Origin: Galaxea fascicularis
Taxonomy: Eukaryota > Cnidaria > Anthozoa > Scleractinia > Euphylliidae
Length of the DNA stretch: 64,000 bases
Assembly: GCA_948470475.1 (NCBI GenBank)
Contig: OX419337.1
Location: forward strand, 30,747,872-30,811,871
Reading direction: 5' to 3'
Shown: positions 12,327 to 23,703 of the stretch, one piece after another
How positions within the stretch are numbered: position 1 is the first letter of the stretch
Layout: every line of letters starts with the position of its first letter
Program-made: the position numbers and the translations under genes
The notes under the pieces: generated by a model
Told to the model about the DNA's origin: nothing
Database searches by the model: none
Seen by the model: only the letters and a program-made list of their open reading frames with translations

Positions 12327-12860
12327 GGGGCTGATTACATGGCGAGTTTTTTCAGCCAGGGCGAACTTTTTGTCTTGCCCACCAGGATGGCGACTTTCAG
12401 TCCGGGCAAGAAATTTGAAAACGGGCGTGGAAAAATTTGCCGAAAAGAGTCGCGGAATGGCGCCGAAGATGCGGCTGCTCACAATAATTTCAGCGGCGGT
12501 TGCTTTACTTACAGTTTAGCTTTCTTTTTACTTTCAATTCCCAGCGTTTTACTAGCTTTTAATATATTGAATTGGCTAGAGAACGTATTGAATTCTCCAC
12601 TTCATCATCTTTATCCTGACGAAACCTTGCAGCCGCCACCTTTGTTTACATTAATACGTATGCCTAGGTTGGACTTAGAGCTGGGCTGAAAAAAGATAGC
12701 ATTACACCAGTTTTTCAGCCCGTTTGGCCGGGCTGAAAATTCTAGCCCGCGTCCCTGAACCGACCTGAAATTTTCAGCTCTTAAACTCGGAATTCTTCGG
12801 AAAACCGGGCTGGAGTTTAAGTCCGGCTAGCCTTATGAAACTCGCCATGTAATCGGCTCC
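12327..12860. mobile_element. PIF/Harbinger-type MITE with TTA target duplication
   Basis: Termini are inverted repeats: left GGGGCTGATTACATGGCGAG, right its near-perfect reverse complement CTCGCCATGTAATCGGCTCC. The element is flanked by the 3-bp direct duplication TTA at 12324-12326 and 12861-12863. TIRs starting GGGG(C) with a TWA target are the hallmark of PIF/Harbinger elements. At 534 bp with no transposase it is non-autonomous. A plus-strand open frame inside (12285-12689) has no domain and is treated as spurious. It lies in the intron between exons at 13203 and 12099. Confidence 0.82.
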
Positions 12861-13202
12861 TTATCAATTCACTCCTTCACCCTAATTCATATTTCCAGAG
12901 GATTCCTGCTAGCAAAAATGCCCAAAAGACCACAAGATGGTTTCAGTTGTTTGTCAGTAGTATGTGATACTACAAATGTGAGCTGATCAGTGGACACGCA
13001 ATTATCGGAGAGCATGTATTGGGTATTGGATGCACATCAATGCCGTAGCTACGGTTGAAAGAGAGACAAAAAAAACCCTACCTGCAAGAGGAAGAAACTT
13101 GAAATAAAAGCGTCACGCGGCACCAACGAGGAGCTAAAAAATTCAACCTCTGACTGTTTTACACTAAGATAACGAAAATAATTTATGAGAGATTTTTCTT
13201 AC

Positions 13203-13368
13203 CCGTTTTTGCTGAACCGCTTTCATTCATTTCATGAATGACGCAACGTTGGATTTTCTTTATAAAATGGAAGAACTCGGGAAGCTTCTTTACTATTGCC
13301 TCCGGCTCCCAGTTTCCGGTTTCAAGTAACTCGTCCCACTCCTTGCAGTGTAGGTGAAAGTCAGTCTG
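13203..13368 (-). CDS. Exon upstream of Roc-COR, helical linker
   Basis: About 55 codons, rich in Trp, Glu and Lys (LHCKEWDELLETGNWEP, LPEFFHFIKKIQRCVIHEM). Acceptor TTCTAAG (or CTAAGCAG) lies near 13368 and donor ACGG|GTAAGA at 13202. Its exit phase (1) matches the entry phase of the Roc exon, giving a continuous reading into PPEILARGRSALQAYEKAL. The sequence looks alpha-helical, but I recognise no named domain. It is probably the N-terminal region of the Roc-COR-GT4 protein. The start codon was not found and must be further upstream. Confidence 0.65.
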
Positions 13369-14959
13369 CTTAGAACCAAAAAACAAGAGGAAATATCAAG
13401 CAATATGAGACCATAGTAATGCGTGGGAGTGTTTCATTCCTGACCTGACGTTATTTCAGGTTTATTTCCTACGGCGGCTGCCCCAGCTTATGTACTTATG
13501 TTTTCTACAAAAAATTCCCTTGAGAACAACATTGGTACAAAACGTGCAAACAAAATCTTAAACGACCGAACGCGTAAGGTCTTCGCGACCATGTGACATG
13601 TTTCTTCCAGTATGTCGTATTGAAAGTAAACAACATATCATGATCCATACTATCAGAAAAGCTTTCCTTGATTTTGCTGCATGCCCTTTTTTATTCCAAA
13701 CAAGACGCCCAGGGGTGTTCACGTGGGATTCGTTGATGGTGGCCCTGTATTCTGTAATTGCTCCAAAAATTCAAGTGTGTGTTTGCAGCGCATTTTTTTT
13801 TTATTGGTTTTTTGAGCACGAATGAAGTCATTTGGGTGTCTTGCATTTCGCATAGTTGTGGAGAGTGGATGGTACAATACTCGGTGTTTCGATTTAGGCT
13901 TAATATTTTATCGTCGAGTAACACGTCGTGATAATCTTCACAACCTTCAGTAAACCCAGATGAAGGTTTCCAACTAGTTGTTTACCATTTATTATGTGTG
14001 CTTCTTTGTTAGTGATGATGTAAGAATTAAAGCGTCCACTTGAAACAGGAGGTATTCTTCGAAGCAAATATTTTCCTCTGTATCCTCTGTATGTGTGAAA
14101 GTCGCTTCAAATTTCTTGTTTAGACAAAGTCGGTTTGACATCGACACCCTGGCCAGGTGAACTCCACTCGATAAGCTTAAGATTTAAAATTCGGTTTAAC
14201 AGGTACCAACAGCAATCCAGCCATGACCGAGATCAGAATCAGATTGGAAGAATTAACGGTTCAGTAAACAAAACCAAACTAAATAAAAAATTTGTCGGCC
14301 CCTAACACGATGGTTCGATTAGTCAACTCGTTGGTTATAAATAGCTGAATTGTGCAATGATTCACCACATAAAACCAAAGTAAGCACACTCTGTGCAATG
14401 TATTCACGGCACTACACAACACCAAAGCAAATAAATTGAAAAAAAATGAGTCTTTGTTCAATATTTGAGAGGAATCTTACCGTCGGTGTCCCCAGCCTGA
14501 ATGCTCACGCGTTTCGCGGAGCAATTACAGAATACCCGACCACATCACTTACATATTATGTGGGAGGCTTTTGAAGAACGAGGCATATTACAATGTAAAT
14601 AAGCTCGCTACGGAAATGTTTACACTGCTTTTCGATGAGAAGATCCTCCTAAAACTCGAAACAAAGTACCCAGACGTCTTTCTCCGTGCGTCACACACTA
14701 ACTTTAAAAGCTGTGATAACTTGAACAACTACATGTACAAAGATTAAGACAACAGGCCCCCAAAACAACGCCCAACAAAGGAAGAAGCGAAAACAGCTGA
14801 ATGAGTATTTCGTGGTACAAAAATGTGCCAATCAAAAATAGCCAAAGCCGATGAAAACAAAGGAATTCGGACCTGAATTTTCAACGTGGCTAACCTGCAG
14901 AGTAGGTGTATTTTTAGTGGGCGAGCGGTAAAGGAATGATACAAGATGCGAATACTCTG
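13369..14959. other. Non-coding stretch between genes
   Basis: No exon recognised. It presumably contains the 5' part of the Roc-COR-GT4 gene (first intron, promoter) but I cannot point to a first exon. Poly-T and AT-rich runs occur near 13793-13805 and 14280-14290. Confidence 0.45.
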
Positions 14960-14989
14960 TGCCACCACCTTGGATGATAAAGCTGACAG

Positions 14990-15643
14990 AGGATTGGGGC
15001 GAGCCCAAAAAGAATTCCGAGGGAGAGGACGACGGGTTTTGGTTTGCTCGTCTCGCGGGATTCTCACTGTCACATTTCCCGAAGGGTTCACGTACCCAAC
15101 TTTTACCGGAACTCCTGTTTGCAGTTTGTCATCAACGTTTAGTCTTTACAATACTTCATCTTCTTTTTGTGATGGAATCGTTGTAGAACTAATTTCTCCA
15201 GTGAATGAGAGAGACTTCCGCGATTTGTTAGACGATTTCATCTGCGTAGGTCTACTGGCTTCTGGCGAATTAACCCCCACAAGCCTCGCTTTTCTCCATG
15301 AAGGACTTGCTTTCCCCAGAGTTGCTAGTGTACGCTTAGTACTTTTTATAGATGCACTACTTAGTATGGGACAGGTTCCAGCTTTGATCAACTCAAACAA
15401 ATAACCAAGATTTAGAATTTCGCGGCCACAGGGGTTGCAAACACGATCCGAATATACTTCAGATTTCTCCAAGAAAACCAATCCAACTTGACGACAAACG
15501 CCCGCAAGCATAATTCCAAAGGAATCTTTCCGCTGTGACGGCTTTAAACAGATTTTGAGACGATGAGCCGGAGAGGTCCCAAACTTCACTTTGAAAGAAC
15601 TTTTACAAATCCTGCAGCAGTCACAGGGGCGTGTTTCCGACAT
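14990..15643 (-). pseudogene. ZAD-like zinc-finger first exon, broken by an in-frame stop
   Basis: From ATG at 15643 the frame encodes MSETRPCDCCRICKSSFKVK and, about 55 residues later, SDRVCNPCGREI. The paired CxxC ... CxxC spacing resembles the ZAD zinc-binding fold. A Ser/Lys-rich linker follows, with VNSPEASRPTQMKSSNKSRK. The frame meets TAA at about 15145, directly after QKEDEVL, yet the same frame stays protein-like beyond it: RLNVDDKLQTGVPVKVGYVN, then SGNVTVRIPRDEQTKT to about 15000, where similarity to a folded protein ends, probably at an intron. This looks like one exon with a single nonsense change. A splice donor at GAA|GTATTG just before the stop is the alternative. From memory, related N-termini are recurrent in coral gene sets; function unknown. 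Confidence 0.6.
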
Positions 15644-16411
15644 GACTTTTCTCGGATCTTGAGCGCTACAACAGCTTCTCAAATCCACATGTTTTTTGTC
15701 GGAAGTAAACTTCTCACTTCCGATAAAAATAAACTCGCTTTTTATTGGCTGTTTATACACTTCCGGAAAAGCTGTCAAGCGCGACTAATTAAGAGGTGTT
15801 CTGCGATTTCACAGGCTTTGCCGGCAGGCGTTTTCCCTCTCTGTTCCACACCTCTCACCAGCCCCTCCTCCACTAGTCCCAATTCTCTACTAGCTGCGCA
15901 TCTAAAATGACGGCCTTCTAATGAGCATTCGAACAAACGAGTGTTCCTACACACAAAAACGCCTGCTCTGCAGGCTAAACGTGGCTTGCCACTTGGCATC
16001 CCACGTAACAAGCTTTTACAAACATGAAACGGGATAAATCGGTAAATTACCAAAACTTAAAGTTACAAACTGCGGGAATACTGTACAAATTCAACTCATG
16101 TCTTTTTGCACGTTCCAGGAAAAAAGTCATGCAGTTATGACCATATATTGCGGTCTATATACTGGCGGCCGGCAGCCGGTCAGCTTTGGGACCGCAGTTT
16201 TCATTCCTTATCTTACAATGCCCTGTATAAGGCCAATTTTGCTTACAAAGAAAGACGGCTAATGGGTTGCAAGCGATCGAGCAGAGCTTACAGGGTTGGT
16301 CCAGTCACTTGCGGTACAAAGAACGAAAAAAAAGAACAATAACAAATGATATAAATGTCTATAAAGCTGTGCTAATGTTGATATTCAAGAGTGGAACAAT
16401 AATTCACAGGT

Positions 16412-16677
16412 TCATACCGACGCTCTGCTGCTCTCTGTCGTGACATCATTTCTACAAGAGCTTTCCTTAGAGAGTATAATGGAGAATTCTGACGTAAATC
16501 CATGCAGCGCTCGTTTGGAACAACGCTTATAACGTAAATGAAATCCACTGGGTAAATCCCTCTTGGGGGCACACAGTCCAAAGTCATCTTCATCTACAAA
16601 AGTAAACTCGGAGAGGTACTCCGAAAGCTCTTTTATTGTGTCTTCTCCGGGTGCATAGCCAGTGTCTGAAGCGTTTT
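16412..16677 (-). CDS. Terminal exon, unknown family (KH-gene candidate 3' end)
   Basis: Acceptor TTAATCTAG precedes AAAACGCT at 16677. The frame then reads NASDTGYAPGEDTIKELSEY, SEFTFVDEDDFGLCAPKRDL, GFHLRYKRCSKRALHGFTSE, and stops at TGA 16412-16414. Entry phase is 1, equal to the exit phase of the exon at 20907-21126, so the two can be spliced together across the transposon-filled intron. I do not recognise the family. The acidic patch and basic Cys-containing segment suggest a globular C-terminus. Confidence 0.65.
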
Positions 16678-17710
16678 CTAGATTAAGAAAGAAAAGAAAC
16701 TCATTACCAGCAAAATTTTAAACTACTGTTTTCAAACGTATTTCACGCCCACGGTGCTGTGATCTCGAGTTGGACGCGTTGGTTAGCGATTTTCGTGCAG
16801 TTTTTAAACTATTGAGCGTCAGAACAAAATTTACAGTTGATAAACAGGAAACGGCTGCTCAGACTGTTTCTCGTTGAGTTAAAAACAGCCCTTAGTTCGT
16901 TTCATATCTTTTTGTTTGTCTTTTTTGTTTTGTGTCTTTATTTTCGCATTCTGGTAAATTTCCGTCCATGAACGGTAATCACCCTTTACATAGGTGTTTT
17001 ACGTATTTCTCCTCGGCATTACATATCCATGTTGAGCATGAATGAATTTAGACAGTTCTGGTTTGAGCTATATCAATGCTCTGTGAACAAAGTTTGAGAA
17101 ACCGTGACCAGATTGACTTAAGCGACTTGTAACTTGGCCAAGAGGAAGATCAAATGAGTAAGCAAACCTTAAGAGGCAAAAAAAAAAGTTAAGAAATGTA
17201 CGCCCAGTTGGGTGGAGGGAAACCAAGCGCATGAATGAAAGTACAACAAAACACAAAATAACGCTAAATCCGGGATATCCTAATCCCAAAAACCACCCGG
17301 CGGGACATCGTTTCTCTATGAGTTGCAGCCCAAATAAATACATCTTAGATAATTGATTAGTGCCCCCTTTGATGGGATCAAACCTAAAAATAGGTACCCA
17401 ATGGGTACTTGTGTCTGCTGCAATAGGCCGGATTACAGTGACGGTTAGTACTAGTATTTCTATGAAATGCCCATTGCGAACTAGGGAATGACTGTAAGGG
17501 CACTTTCTGGCCTATTTCTCAGCACAAGCTATGACATTAGTATGCTGAGACTTCCGTGGGAAGAGAATGTGTACACTTTTAATAGCAGTGACTGCATTTT
17601 CATCTATTGCGAGGAAGCAAGAAATGCAACTTGCAGTTGAACCATGTACTTCACTGACTCTATGTAAGTATGTTTACAGTAATAAAGAACTGTAACAGGC
17701 CGTTAACAAC

Positions 17711-20253
17711 GTGTGTTACGAAAACTAAGACCCCCGAAAACTAAGACCTAAGACCTAACACCCCATCTTAGTTTTCGTAGTACGAAAACTAAGACCCCCT
17801 AAAAATTTTAACTGTCAAAATTATGAGGTGCACAATAATTTCAAATGTAAACTGACTTCGCATTTGACCATTCCCTTTGCAAGAACGCGATTGAGAACTG
17901 TTTGTTGCAACTCGGTATGTTGTTTAACCATTCATGAGGATAAAACGTGGGAAAACCCTGCTAGCACGAGATTTCAAGGCTGGATATTACTCGAGAAGGT
18001 TCCGGGATCACACAGAAGTCAAATTCACAACACACGTCCGTTCACTGTTTCCGCTGTTGACCCCAGGGTTTGCGTGACCAAATCACTGCAGTATCAACTG
18101 AATAATCTGTTACCAAAATCTTCGCCGGGAAAACGTCTAATTATGCTTTAAACATCAGCATAAAGGGAGAGACATTCTGCACTCGATTTAAGCTCAGTAA
18201 CTGCTGAAAATAGTGAGCAGTGCTTGTACTAATATTTAATACTAATACTTTATTTATACACGTGACACCAAGGAGCTCCTAAGTGCTCGATAAAACGTGT
18301 ACGTGTGTATAAATATAAAACAATAATATTGTACAGAATATATATATAAAAAAATAAATTGATTAATAAACACTACTTAAATACTAGCTAGTAATAATCT
18401 ATGTACAAGGTTAAACAACTCTAAAAATTTAAAAAGCTCTTCAAGTCATACGAGTATTAAGAGCACACTTAAAAGATGCAGTGTGTTTGGACTCTCTAAC
18501 CGTTGGAGGCAACGCATTCCACAGTTTACTGACTAAAAAGGTAAAAGATCTATGCATGTACTCCAAGTTGAATGAGGGAAGTTCCAACCTGGTGCTGAGC
18601 CCACGTAAGTTATATTTAACATTCTTACGATTGAAAAACTTACTAATATAAGGTGCTCCGTGGCTATACAAGCACTTGTATAACATAACTAACGACTGGA
18701 ATTGCCTGCGTTGTTCCAAAGACTTGATATTAACTATTTTTAGGAGGTCGTCGTATGAAACAGACTTCGGAAAGCCTAAGATACTTCTTAATAAATAGTA
18801 ATTAGTGTTCTCCATTTTGTTAGTCTCAGCATTACCTATACCCAGCAAAAGAGGGCTGCAATACTCAAGATGTGGGAGAACATATGCCTTGTAGAGACGT
18901 ACCATTACATACTTCGGAACAAACTTGCGTAGTCTCCCCAAGGCCGAAGCCTTTGCGCATGCTTTTTTTCAGCTGTTCCTTTATGTGCGCCTTAAAGGTT
19001 AGTTTACTGTCTAAGACTAGTACCCCTAAGATCTTAAGTGAATCTTGCTTCTCAACCTTCACATTGTTGAGATAAAATTCATATTCATATAATGACGGCC
19101 CGATGGCAACAGCTTGCGTTTTAGCGGCATTAATCTTTAAGTAATTTAATCCGAACCATCTTGATAGCACGTTAAGGTCAGAGTTAATAACAAACTGCAG
19201 AACCGTCGGTGAGACATCCGATGCATATTCCATCGTGTCATCAGCATACAACCTTAAGGACGTTTTTATTAAATACATATTAAATAAGAGCGGACCTAAC
19301 AGGGATCCCTGCGGTACTCCGGTTGTTATAGTTCTCCACGAAGAATATACTCCATCAAGTTTAACTCTTTGTCTTCTACCTGTAAGATAGGCTGTCATGA
19401 GTTCCAAGGCATTATCTGTAAAACCATACGGTTTTAATTTGGCCAGCAGAAGTGGATGACAAACAGAATCAAATGCCTTGCTTAAGTCAACAGCTACTAC
19501 TGCAACAGCTTCTCTTCTGTCAAGACAAGCTCTCCAATCTTCAGACATTTTCAAAAGCGCCGTACAACACGAATGACCCTTGAGGTAGCCTGATAGATTC
19601 GGTGAGAGCCTCCAGTGGAGTGCATCGTACATTTGATCAAACATCACCTTCTCATATATTTTCGACAGGGCAGTTAAAACAGATACTGGTCGATAGCTAG
19701 CCTTATCCGTCATGCTTTCTTTCTTAAATACCGGAACTACATCACTACTTTTCCATATTGTCGGCCATTGTCGTTTAGTGATAAAATAATTGATCAAGCA
19801 GGTCACCGGTTCCGCAATGAGAGGAGAAGATAAACGTAATAACCTTTGAGAAATTTTGTCACAACCGACGGCCTTTCCAGGATGAAGTTTATCCAAGATC
19901 TCCCCTATGTAACTGACTTTTACAGGAGCGAACTGAAACCTTTGATCTCCGGTCTGCTCGGCAATAATCTTGATGCTCGGATGATCAACAAATTCTTCCA
20001 TGGCCTTACAATCACCATCGCTCTGAGCCACCTCAGAGAAATAGTTATTGAAAGTTTCTGCCACAAGCAATGAGTCGGTTATCACACGTTCGTTATCTGT
20101 TAAAACAATCTTTGAATGATTCTTTCCCCTGCTTGGCAAAAAAGGTACATTGAATAGAGTCTTAGTTTTCGTAGTTCGAAAAGTAAGATGGGGTCTTAGG
20201 TCTTTATAGGTCCTAGGTCGTAGTTTTCGGGGGTCTTAGTTTTCGTAACACCC
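17711..20253. mobile_element. DNA transposon with ~95-bp TIRs, carrying a nested LINE
   Basis: The left end (17711-17808) and right end (about 20150-20253) are inverted repeats built from TACGAAAACTAAGACCCC units. The left order is TGTTACGAAAACTAAGACCC, CGAAAACTAAGACCTAAGAC, CCCCATCTTAGTTTTCG; the right is its reverse complement with few changes and a 6-base gap. The whole is flanked by the 10-bp direct repeat CGTTAACAAC (17701-17710 and 20254-20263), a plausible target-site duplication. Interior DNA at 17815-18240 shows no transposase. The rest is a LINE fragment. The superfamily is not assigned: 9-10 bp duplications and such internally repetitive TIRs fit several groups. It sits in an intron of the minus-strand gene. 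Confidence 0.78.
18240..20150 (-). mobile_element. Jockey/CR1-like LINE, 5'-truncated and degenerate
   Basis: The open frame 20139-18865 covers most of a non-LTR reverse transcriptase: DVVPVFKK and ASYRPVSVL (fingers), VVAVDLSKAFDSV (motif A), GVPQGSLLGPLLFN (motif B), SLRLYADDT at 19231-19248 (catalytic motif C). Between motifs B and C about nine residues normally containing an NDL turn are missing in frame. Near 18930 the reading shifts frame into 18941-18441, which carries the C-terminal LYKAYVLPHLEYCSPL and RSFTFLVSKLWNALP segments typical of these elements. No endonuclease domain is present. The 3' untranslated part runs to about 18240 with an AT-rich tail. It is a dead copy inserted in the TIR transposon. 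Confidence 0.85.
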
Positions 20254-20779
20254 CGTTAACAACATAAGAGATTTGACAAATGTTGGACTAACGACGACAT
20301 TTAGATGCTTACAATATAAACGGTTGAAATAACAGTAACGCTAGTTAAAAAACACTACACAATTTCAGGGAAATCCCGCTTGCCTGGAAAGCACACAGCG
20401 TAATCGATCGTGCGTGTCAGTTTCTCATATTCGATTGGTTCTGATCTGTTTTCTGTTCGGGAACCGAAATATATCCGAGAAACAATTGATTGGTATTGCC
20501 GATTGTAAATACTTTATGTAAGGCATCATGAAGACGAAACCTCACTAAGACCTTATGAATAATCTCGAACACTTTGTGCTATATGAAGTAGTTATCGCCC
20601 GCTAACAGCCTATCGTTGTGTCTGTGCATTTTTATGCAGCAGACACAAAAATTATTACTCTCTACATTGCGGTGTACCCCGAGGGTGACGAGGGAGGGGG
20701 AATTAGCACGCAAAGATGATCGCTAGCTGCTCTTGCAAAGGCAACACGCGTAATTACAAATAAACAACCTAAATAGTTT

Positions 20780-20880
20780 TATAGAGGCTAAATACACCCT
20801 CCCTTCCTTCCTTCCTCCCTCTCTCCCTCCCTGCCTCCTTACTACTTCCCTCCTTTCTTCTTCCCTTACTACTTCGCATC
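20780..20880. repeat. Polypyrimidine (CCTTCC/CTCCC) tract
   Basis: Nearly pure C/T over about 90 bases, with CCTTCCTTCCTTCCTCCC and CTCCCTCCCTGCC. The complementary strand is purine-only and could form triplex or G-rich structure. It lies just beyond the donor of the exon at 20907. Confidence 0.8.
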
Positions 20881-20906
20881 AAATACTCGATCATGCCACA
20901 GTTTAC

Positions 20907-21126
20907 CTGTTCGTCCACGAATAATGAGTCTGCAATCAAATTCACATCCAGGAAACAAAATGTCAGCCTGTAGATATGGTCGTGATGGTAATATTAACCA
21001 TCCACGGCATCGTGAGCGTGTTATTTCATCTTTAAAGTCTAGCTTTTGTAAAATGTTCTTCACGTCACTGGAAGGGGTCGCAATGTCCTCCGCCTTCTTG
21101 CCTAAGTCTTCTCTTGTGACCCAAAC
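20907..21126 (-). CDS. Internal exon, unknown family
   Basis: Acceptor TTACACACAG at 21127 and donor AACAG|GTAAAC at 20906. The 73-codon frame reads VWVTREDLGKKAEDIATPSS, LDFKDEITRSRCRGWLILPS, LQADILFPGCEFDCRLIIRG. Entry phase is 0 and exit phase 1, which joins to the terminal exon at 16677. Composition (Trp, Cys, Leu/Ile alternation) is clearly protein-like. I do not recognise the family. Confidence 0.65.
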
Positions 21127-21526
21127 CTGTGTGTAATAAGAACAGGAATTTCCAAGCCATTGTCTCGTTTATTGCTTCGATTCCGTGTTCCTTATTATTC
21201 AGCATACGAAAGACGTTCTCTCCTTTTTTGTACAAACATACTCAGTGTTATCAGTTCTCACAGAACAAAACATTTGTAAAAAACAGAATATTTTCATACA
21301 CATCAGTCTGTTTAATGATAACGGTTACGTATTCTTCCAAACTTAACTTCGTGGTGCTATCCAACTAAGATATGGATTATATATTCTCTTACTGTGGGTA
21401 ATCCTAAAAGCTGGCGTTCCTAAACATTCAGAGCCGTTTTAAGATCTACGATACGTGAATTCGATATATAGGCAAGCCTATCCGATGGAGCAGACAAAAT
21501 CGCCAGAAACTCAAGCTTTTAGACAC

Positions 21527-21657
21527 CACAGTATAACACGAGACTTCACTCAAGTTCTGACTCCAAATCATACGAAATTCCACCTTCATCATCGGCTTCT
21601 TTGCATCAACAACGTCCGATAGCTTTTTCCTGATCTTCGAAAAACTCACATACTCAC
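21527..21657 (-). CDS. Internal exon, unknown family (3' limit uncertain)
   Basis: Acceptor AAACTAG precedes GTGAGTATG at 21657. The frame reads GEYVSFSKIRKKLSDVVDAK, PMMKVEFRMIWSQNLSEVSC. A weak donor (ACTGTG|GTGTCT) would give exit phase 0 and join the exon at 21126. The frame stays open to a TAG near 21446, so the exon could be longer or terminal in an isoform. Confidence 0.55.
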
Positions 21658-21851
21658 CTAGTTTCAACAATGTTCTTGTGTTTTAAAAAGCCGAGCATGT
21701 CGAAAAAAAAAAGGGAGCTGAGAATGGCATTTACTGCTCCAATTTCATTACAGTCTCAAAATATCACGGTCCCGGACCTTAATCATAGCCGCCTGACAAT
21801 TAGCAAATAGATTCCATGTTGCCGTGCGTCTGTTCAGTAATAGATCACAGA

Positions 21852-21937
21852 TGACGTCAAAATGTGGTATGATGAAAAAAGTGGCACACGAGGCAATAAC
21901 TGAGTGTGCTACTGTTGTTCTTACCACATTTTGAGTG
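21852..21937. mobile_element. Hairpin MITE (GACGTCAAAATGTGGTA)
   Basis: The left arm GACGTCAAAATGTGGTA and right arm TACCACATTTTGAGTG face each other across a smaller inner hairpin GTGGCACACGAGG...GTGTGCTAC. It lies in an intron of the minus-strand gene and has no coding capacity. Confidence 0.7.
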
Positions 21938-22604
21938 AAGGTAGGAAGGCTTTATTTGGCTAGAATATCAATGTTTCCACCGCTATTCGGTTCGTTGGAA
22001 TTTTGGCGTTCAACAGTGTATATTGTCTTTGAACTTCAACACGATTGGGCTGCCTGAGGTCGGGTCATTTTCCAGCTGTGATACTGACGGCCGTGAGCTG
22101 TCGGCTGGAGTTGTCGTACTGAGGAACGGCCTGGCTCGAATTTTTGGTCTGAAGGTACAATAACCGGTTTGTATTGAACACTTTCTTTGCCAGTACGACG
22201 GTTGATTCTGAGTTTGGCGTTGAGAATTTTGTTGCTCTTTTGAAACACTTGGTTACTTTTTTATATTTTCAGTGTAACACCATGATGTTGTTAGTTCAAC
22301 TGAATTGCGAAAACCAAGAAGACCTGAACGACTGTTCTCTTCATATTTTTTTTCTTACTTCGACATAAACCTCGCTTGGTTTCGGCGGCCTTATTCCGTT
22401 GTGTTCATTTTAAGAAGCGGTGTTCCGATGTTTCTTTCCTGACACCAATCTTTTGAGACTGAGAAAAATGAACCCCAGAACAGTTTTGCTTGTTGTGTTT
22501 GCTTAGTTTCAAGCAAAATAACGGTTTCTTACTTTAATGCATGTTACCACCCATTTTGTGTTATAATAGTGACGCTCGACGAGACTTTTTTTTCAACTTC
22601 TTGC

Positions 22605-23703
22605 TTATTAAAGACTCTCTGTCGACCGGCATGCATTGCGCGCCCCATCTTAAGTTTCGTGGACCACGAAACCTCCAGATGTTGACTTAGCAGTTTGTCT
22701 TGGTGTTCAATCCCTCAAAATCCAAGACAGCTATCCAGTTTATTCAGCATTTATTGTTCGATATAAGAAGTTTGACTTTCTTGTATAATTAAGATCAGGA
22801 CATTTTGTTCTCCATCGGTCGTCTATTAGATATTTGGAAGTCAAGCAAGAAGCGATACATAACACATAAGTTTGCTATGGCGCCGGGTACGAAGAACCGC
22901 AGTGGAAGAGCAAGAAAGGATACAAGAGGCTTACTTGAGACAACCTGTTCAAGGACAGTGGATGAGCAAACAAAGCTTTACACGCATTCATAAAGCACAG
23001 CAACGGCGAGTTCATCCAAATATAGTTATTATACTCAGTTGTATACTGCAAGTAAGTGTGATAATTCGTGGCTATCTAGTACTCATGAACATGTTATTTT
23101 GAGTTTCTTCGGCTGGGCGCCGTTTGACGCTTGTAATGCCGTGATAATAACATCAATAAAGACATGAATCTTTTGGTAAAAGTTGTTTTCTATTACAAGT
23201 AGAACATGGAAACATAGCCTCTTCCATTTATAAGCTAAAAGTATGTTACGTTCTCTCGTTCGCACATTGTTTTTGCACAGTCCCGCATTTGCATTTCTTA
23301 CATTTGTTTATGTTCTATTGGCCTCGTGGAAAAAGCGATCACAGGCAGTACCATCGTTTTGCTTGCTTTTACAAGTGGATTTGCAGTGCAATAAGACCTA
23401 TTTATTTTTTCTTATCCCACGTCTCGCTTCCTGTAAAGTGGCTTTCTTCGACATTCGATCGCGTCCACGACGCCGATCAAATTAGAGGTTTCAAATCCTT
23501 CAAACACTAAAAACATGAACAGACCACACGCCTGTAATTGTTTCCCGTCAAAAGCTAGCCTTCTTGCAACATTCCTGTCGATGTATTTGACTGTAATATG
23601 CCGTTCGCCATTCCCTCACATATGAATTGCCATTAACGGTTGATCCCAAAACAACAACAAACGCGCGCAAAGCAGGCCGGTCGACAGAGAGTCTTTAAAT
23701 TTG
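22605..23703. mobile_element. Candidate TIR element, ~1.1 kb
   Basis: The string AAGACTCTCTGTCGACCGGC at 22610 returns as its reverse complement GCCGGTCGACAGAGAGTCTT at 23677-23696. The inverted match extends over about 38 bases including GCGCGC and outer TTAAA. No transposase was seen between them and no target duplication was found. It may be two solo ends or a non-autonomous transposon inside the intron. Confidence 0.5.

Noticed and set aside
12285..12689. 134-codon plus-strand frame
   Set aside because: It lies mostly within a Harbinger-type MITE in an intron and has no domain.
17828..18151. 107-codon plus-strand frame inside the TIR transposon
   Set aside because: No transposase or other domain recognisable; likely chance.
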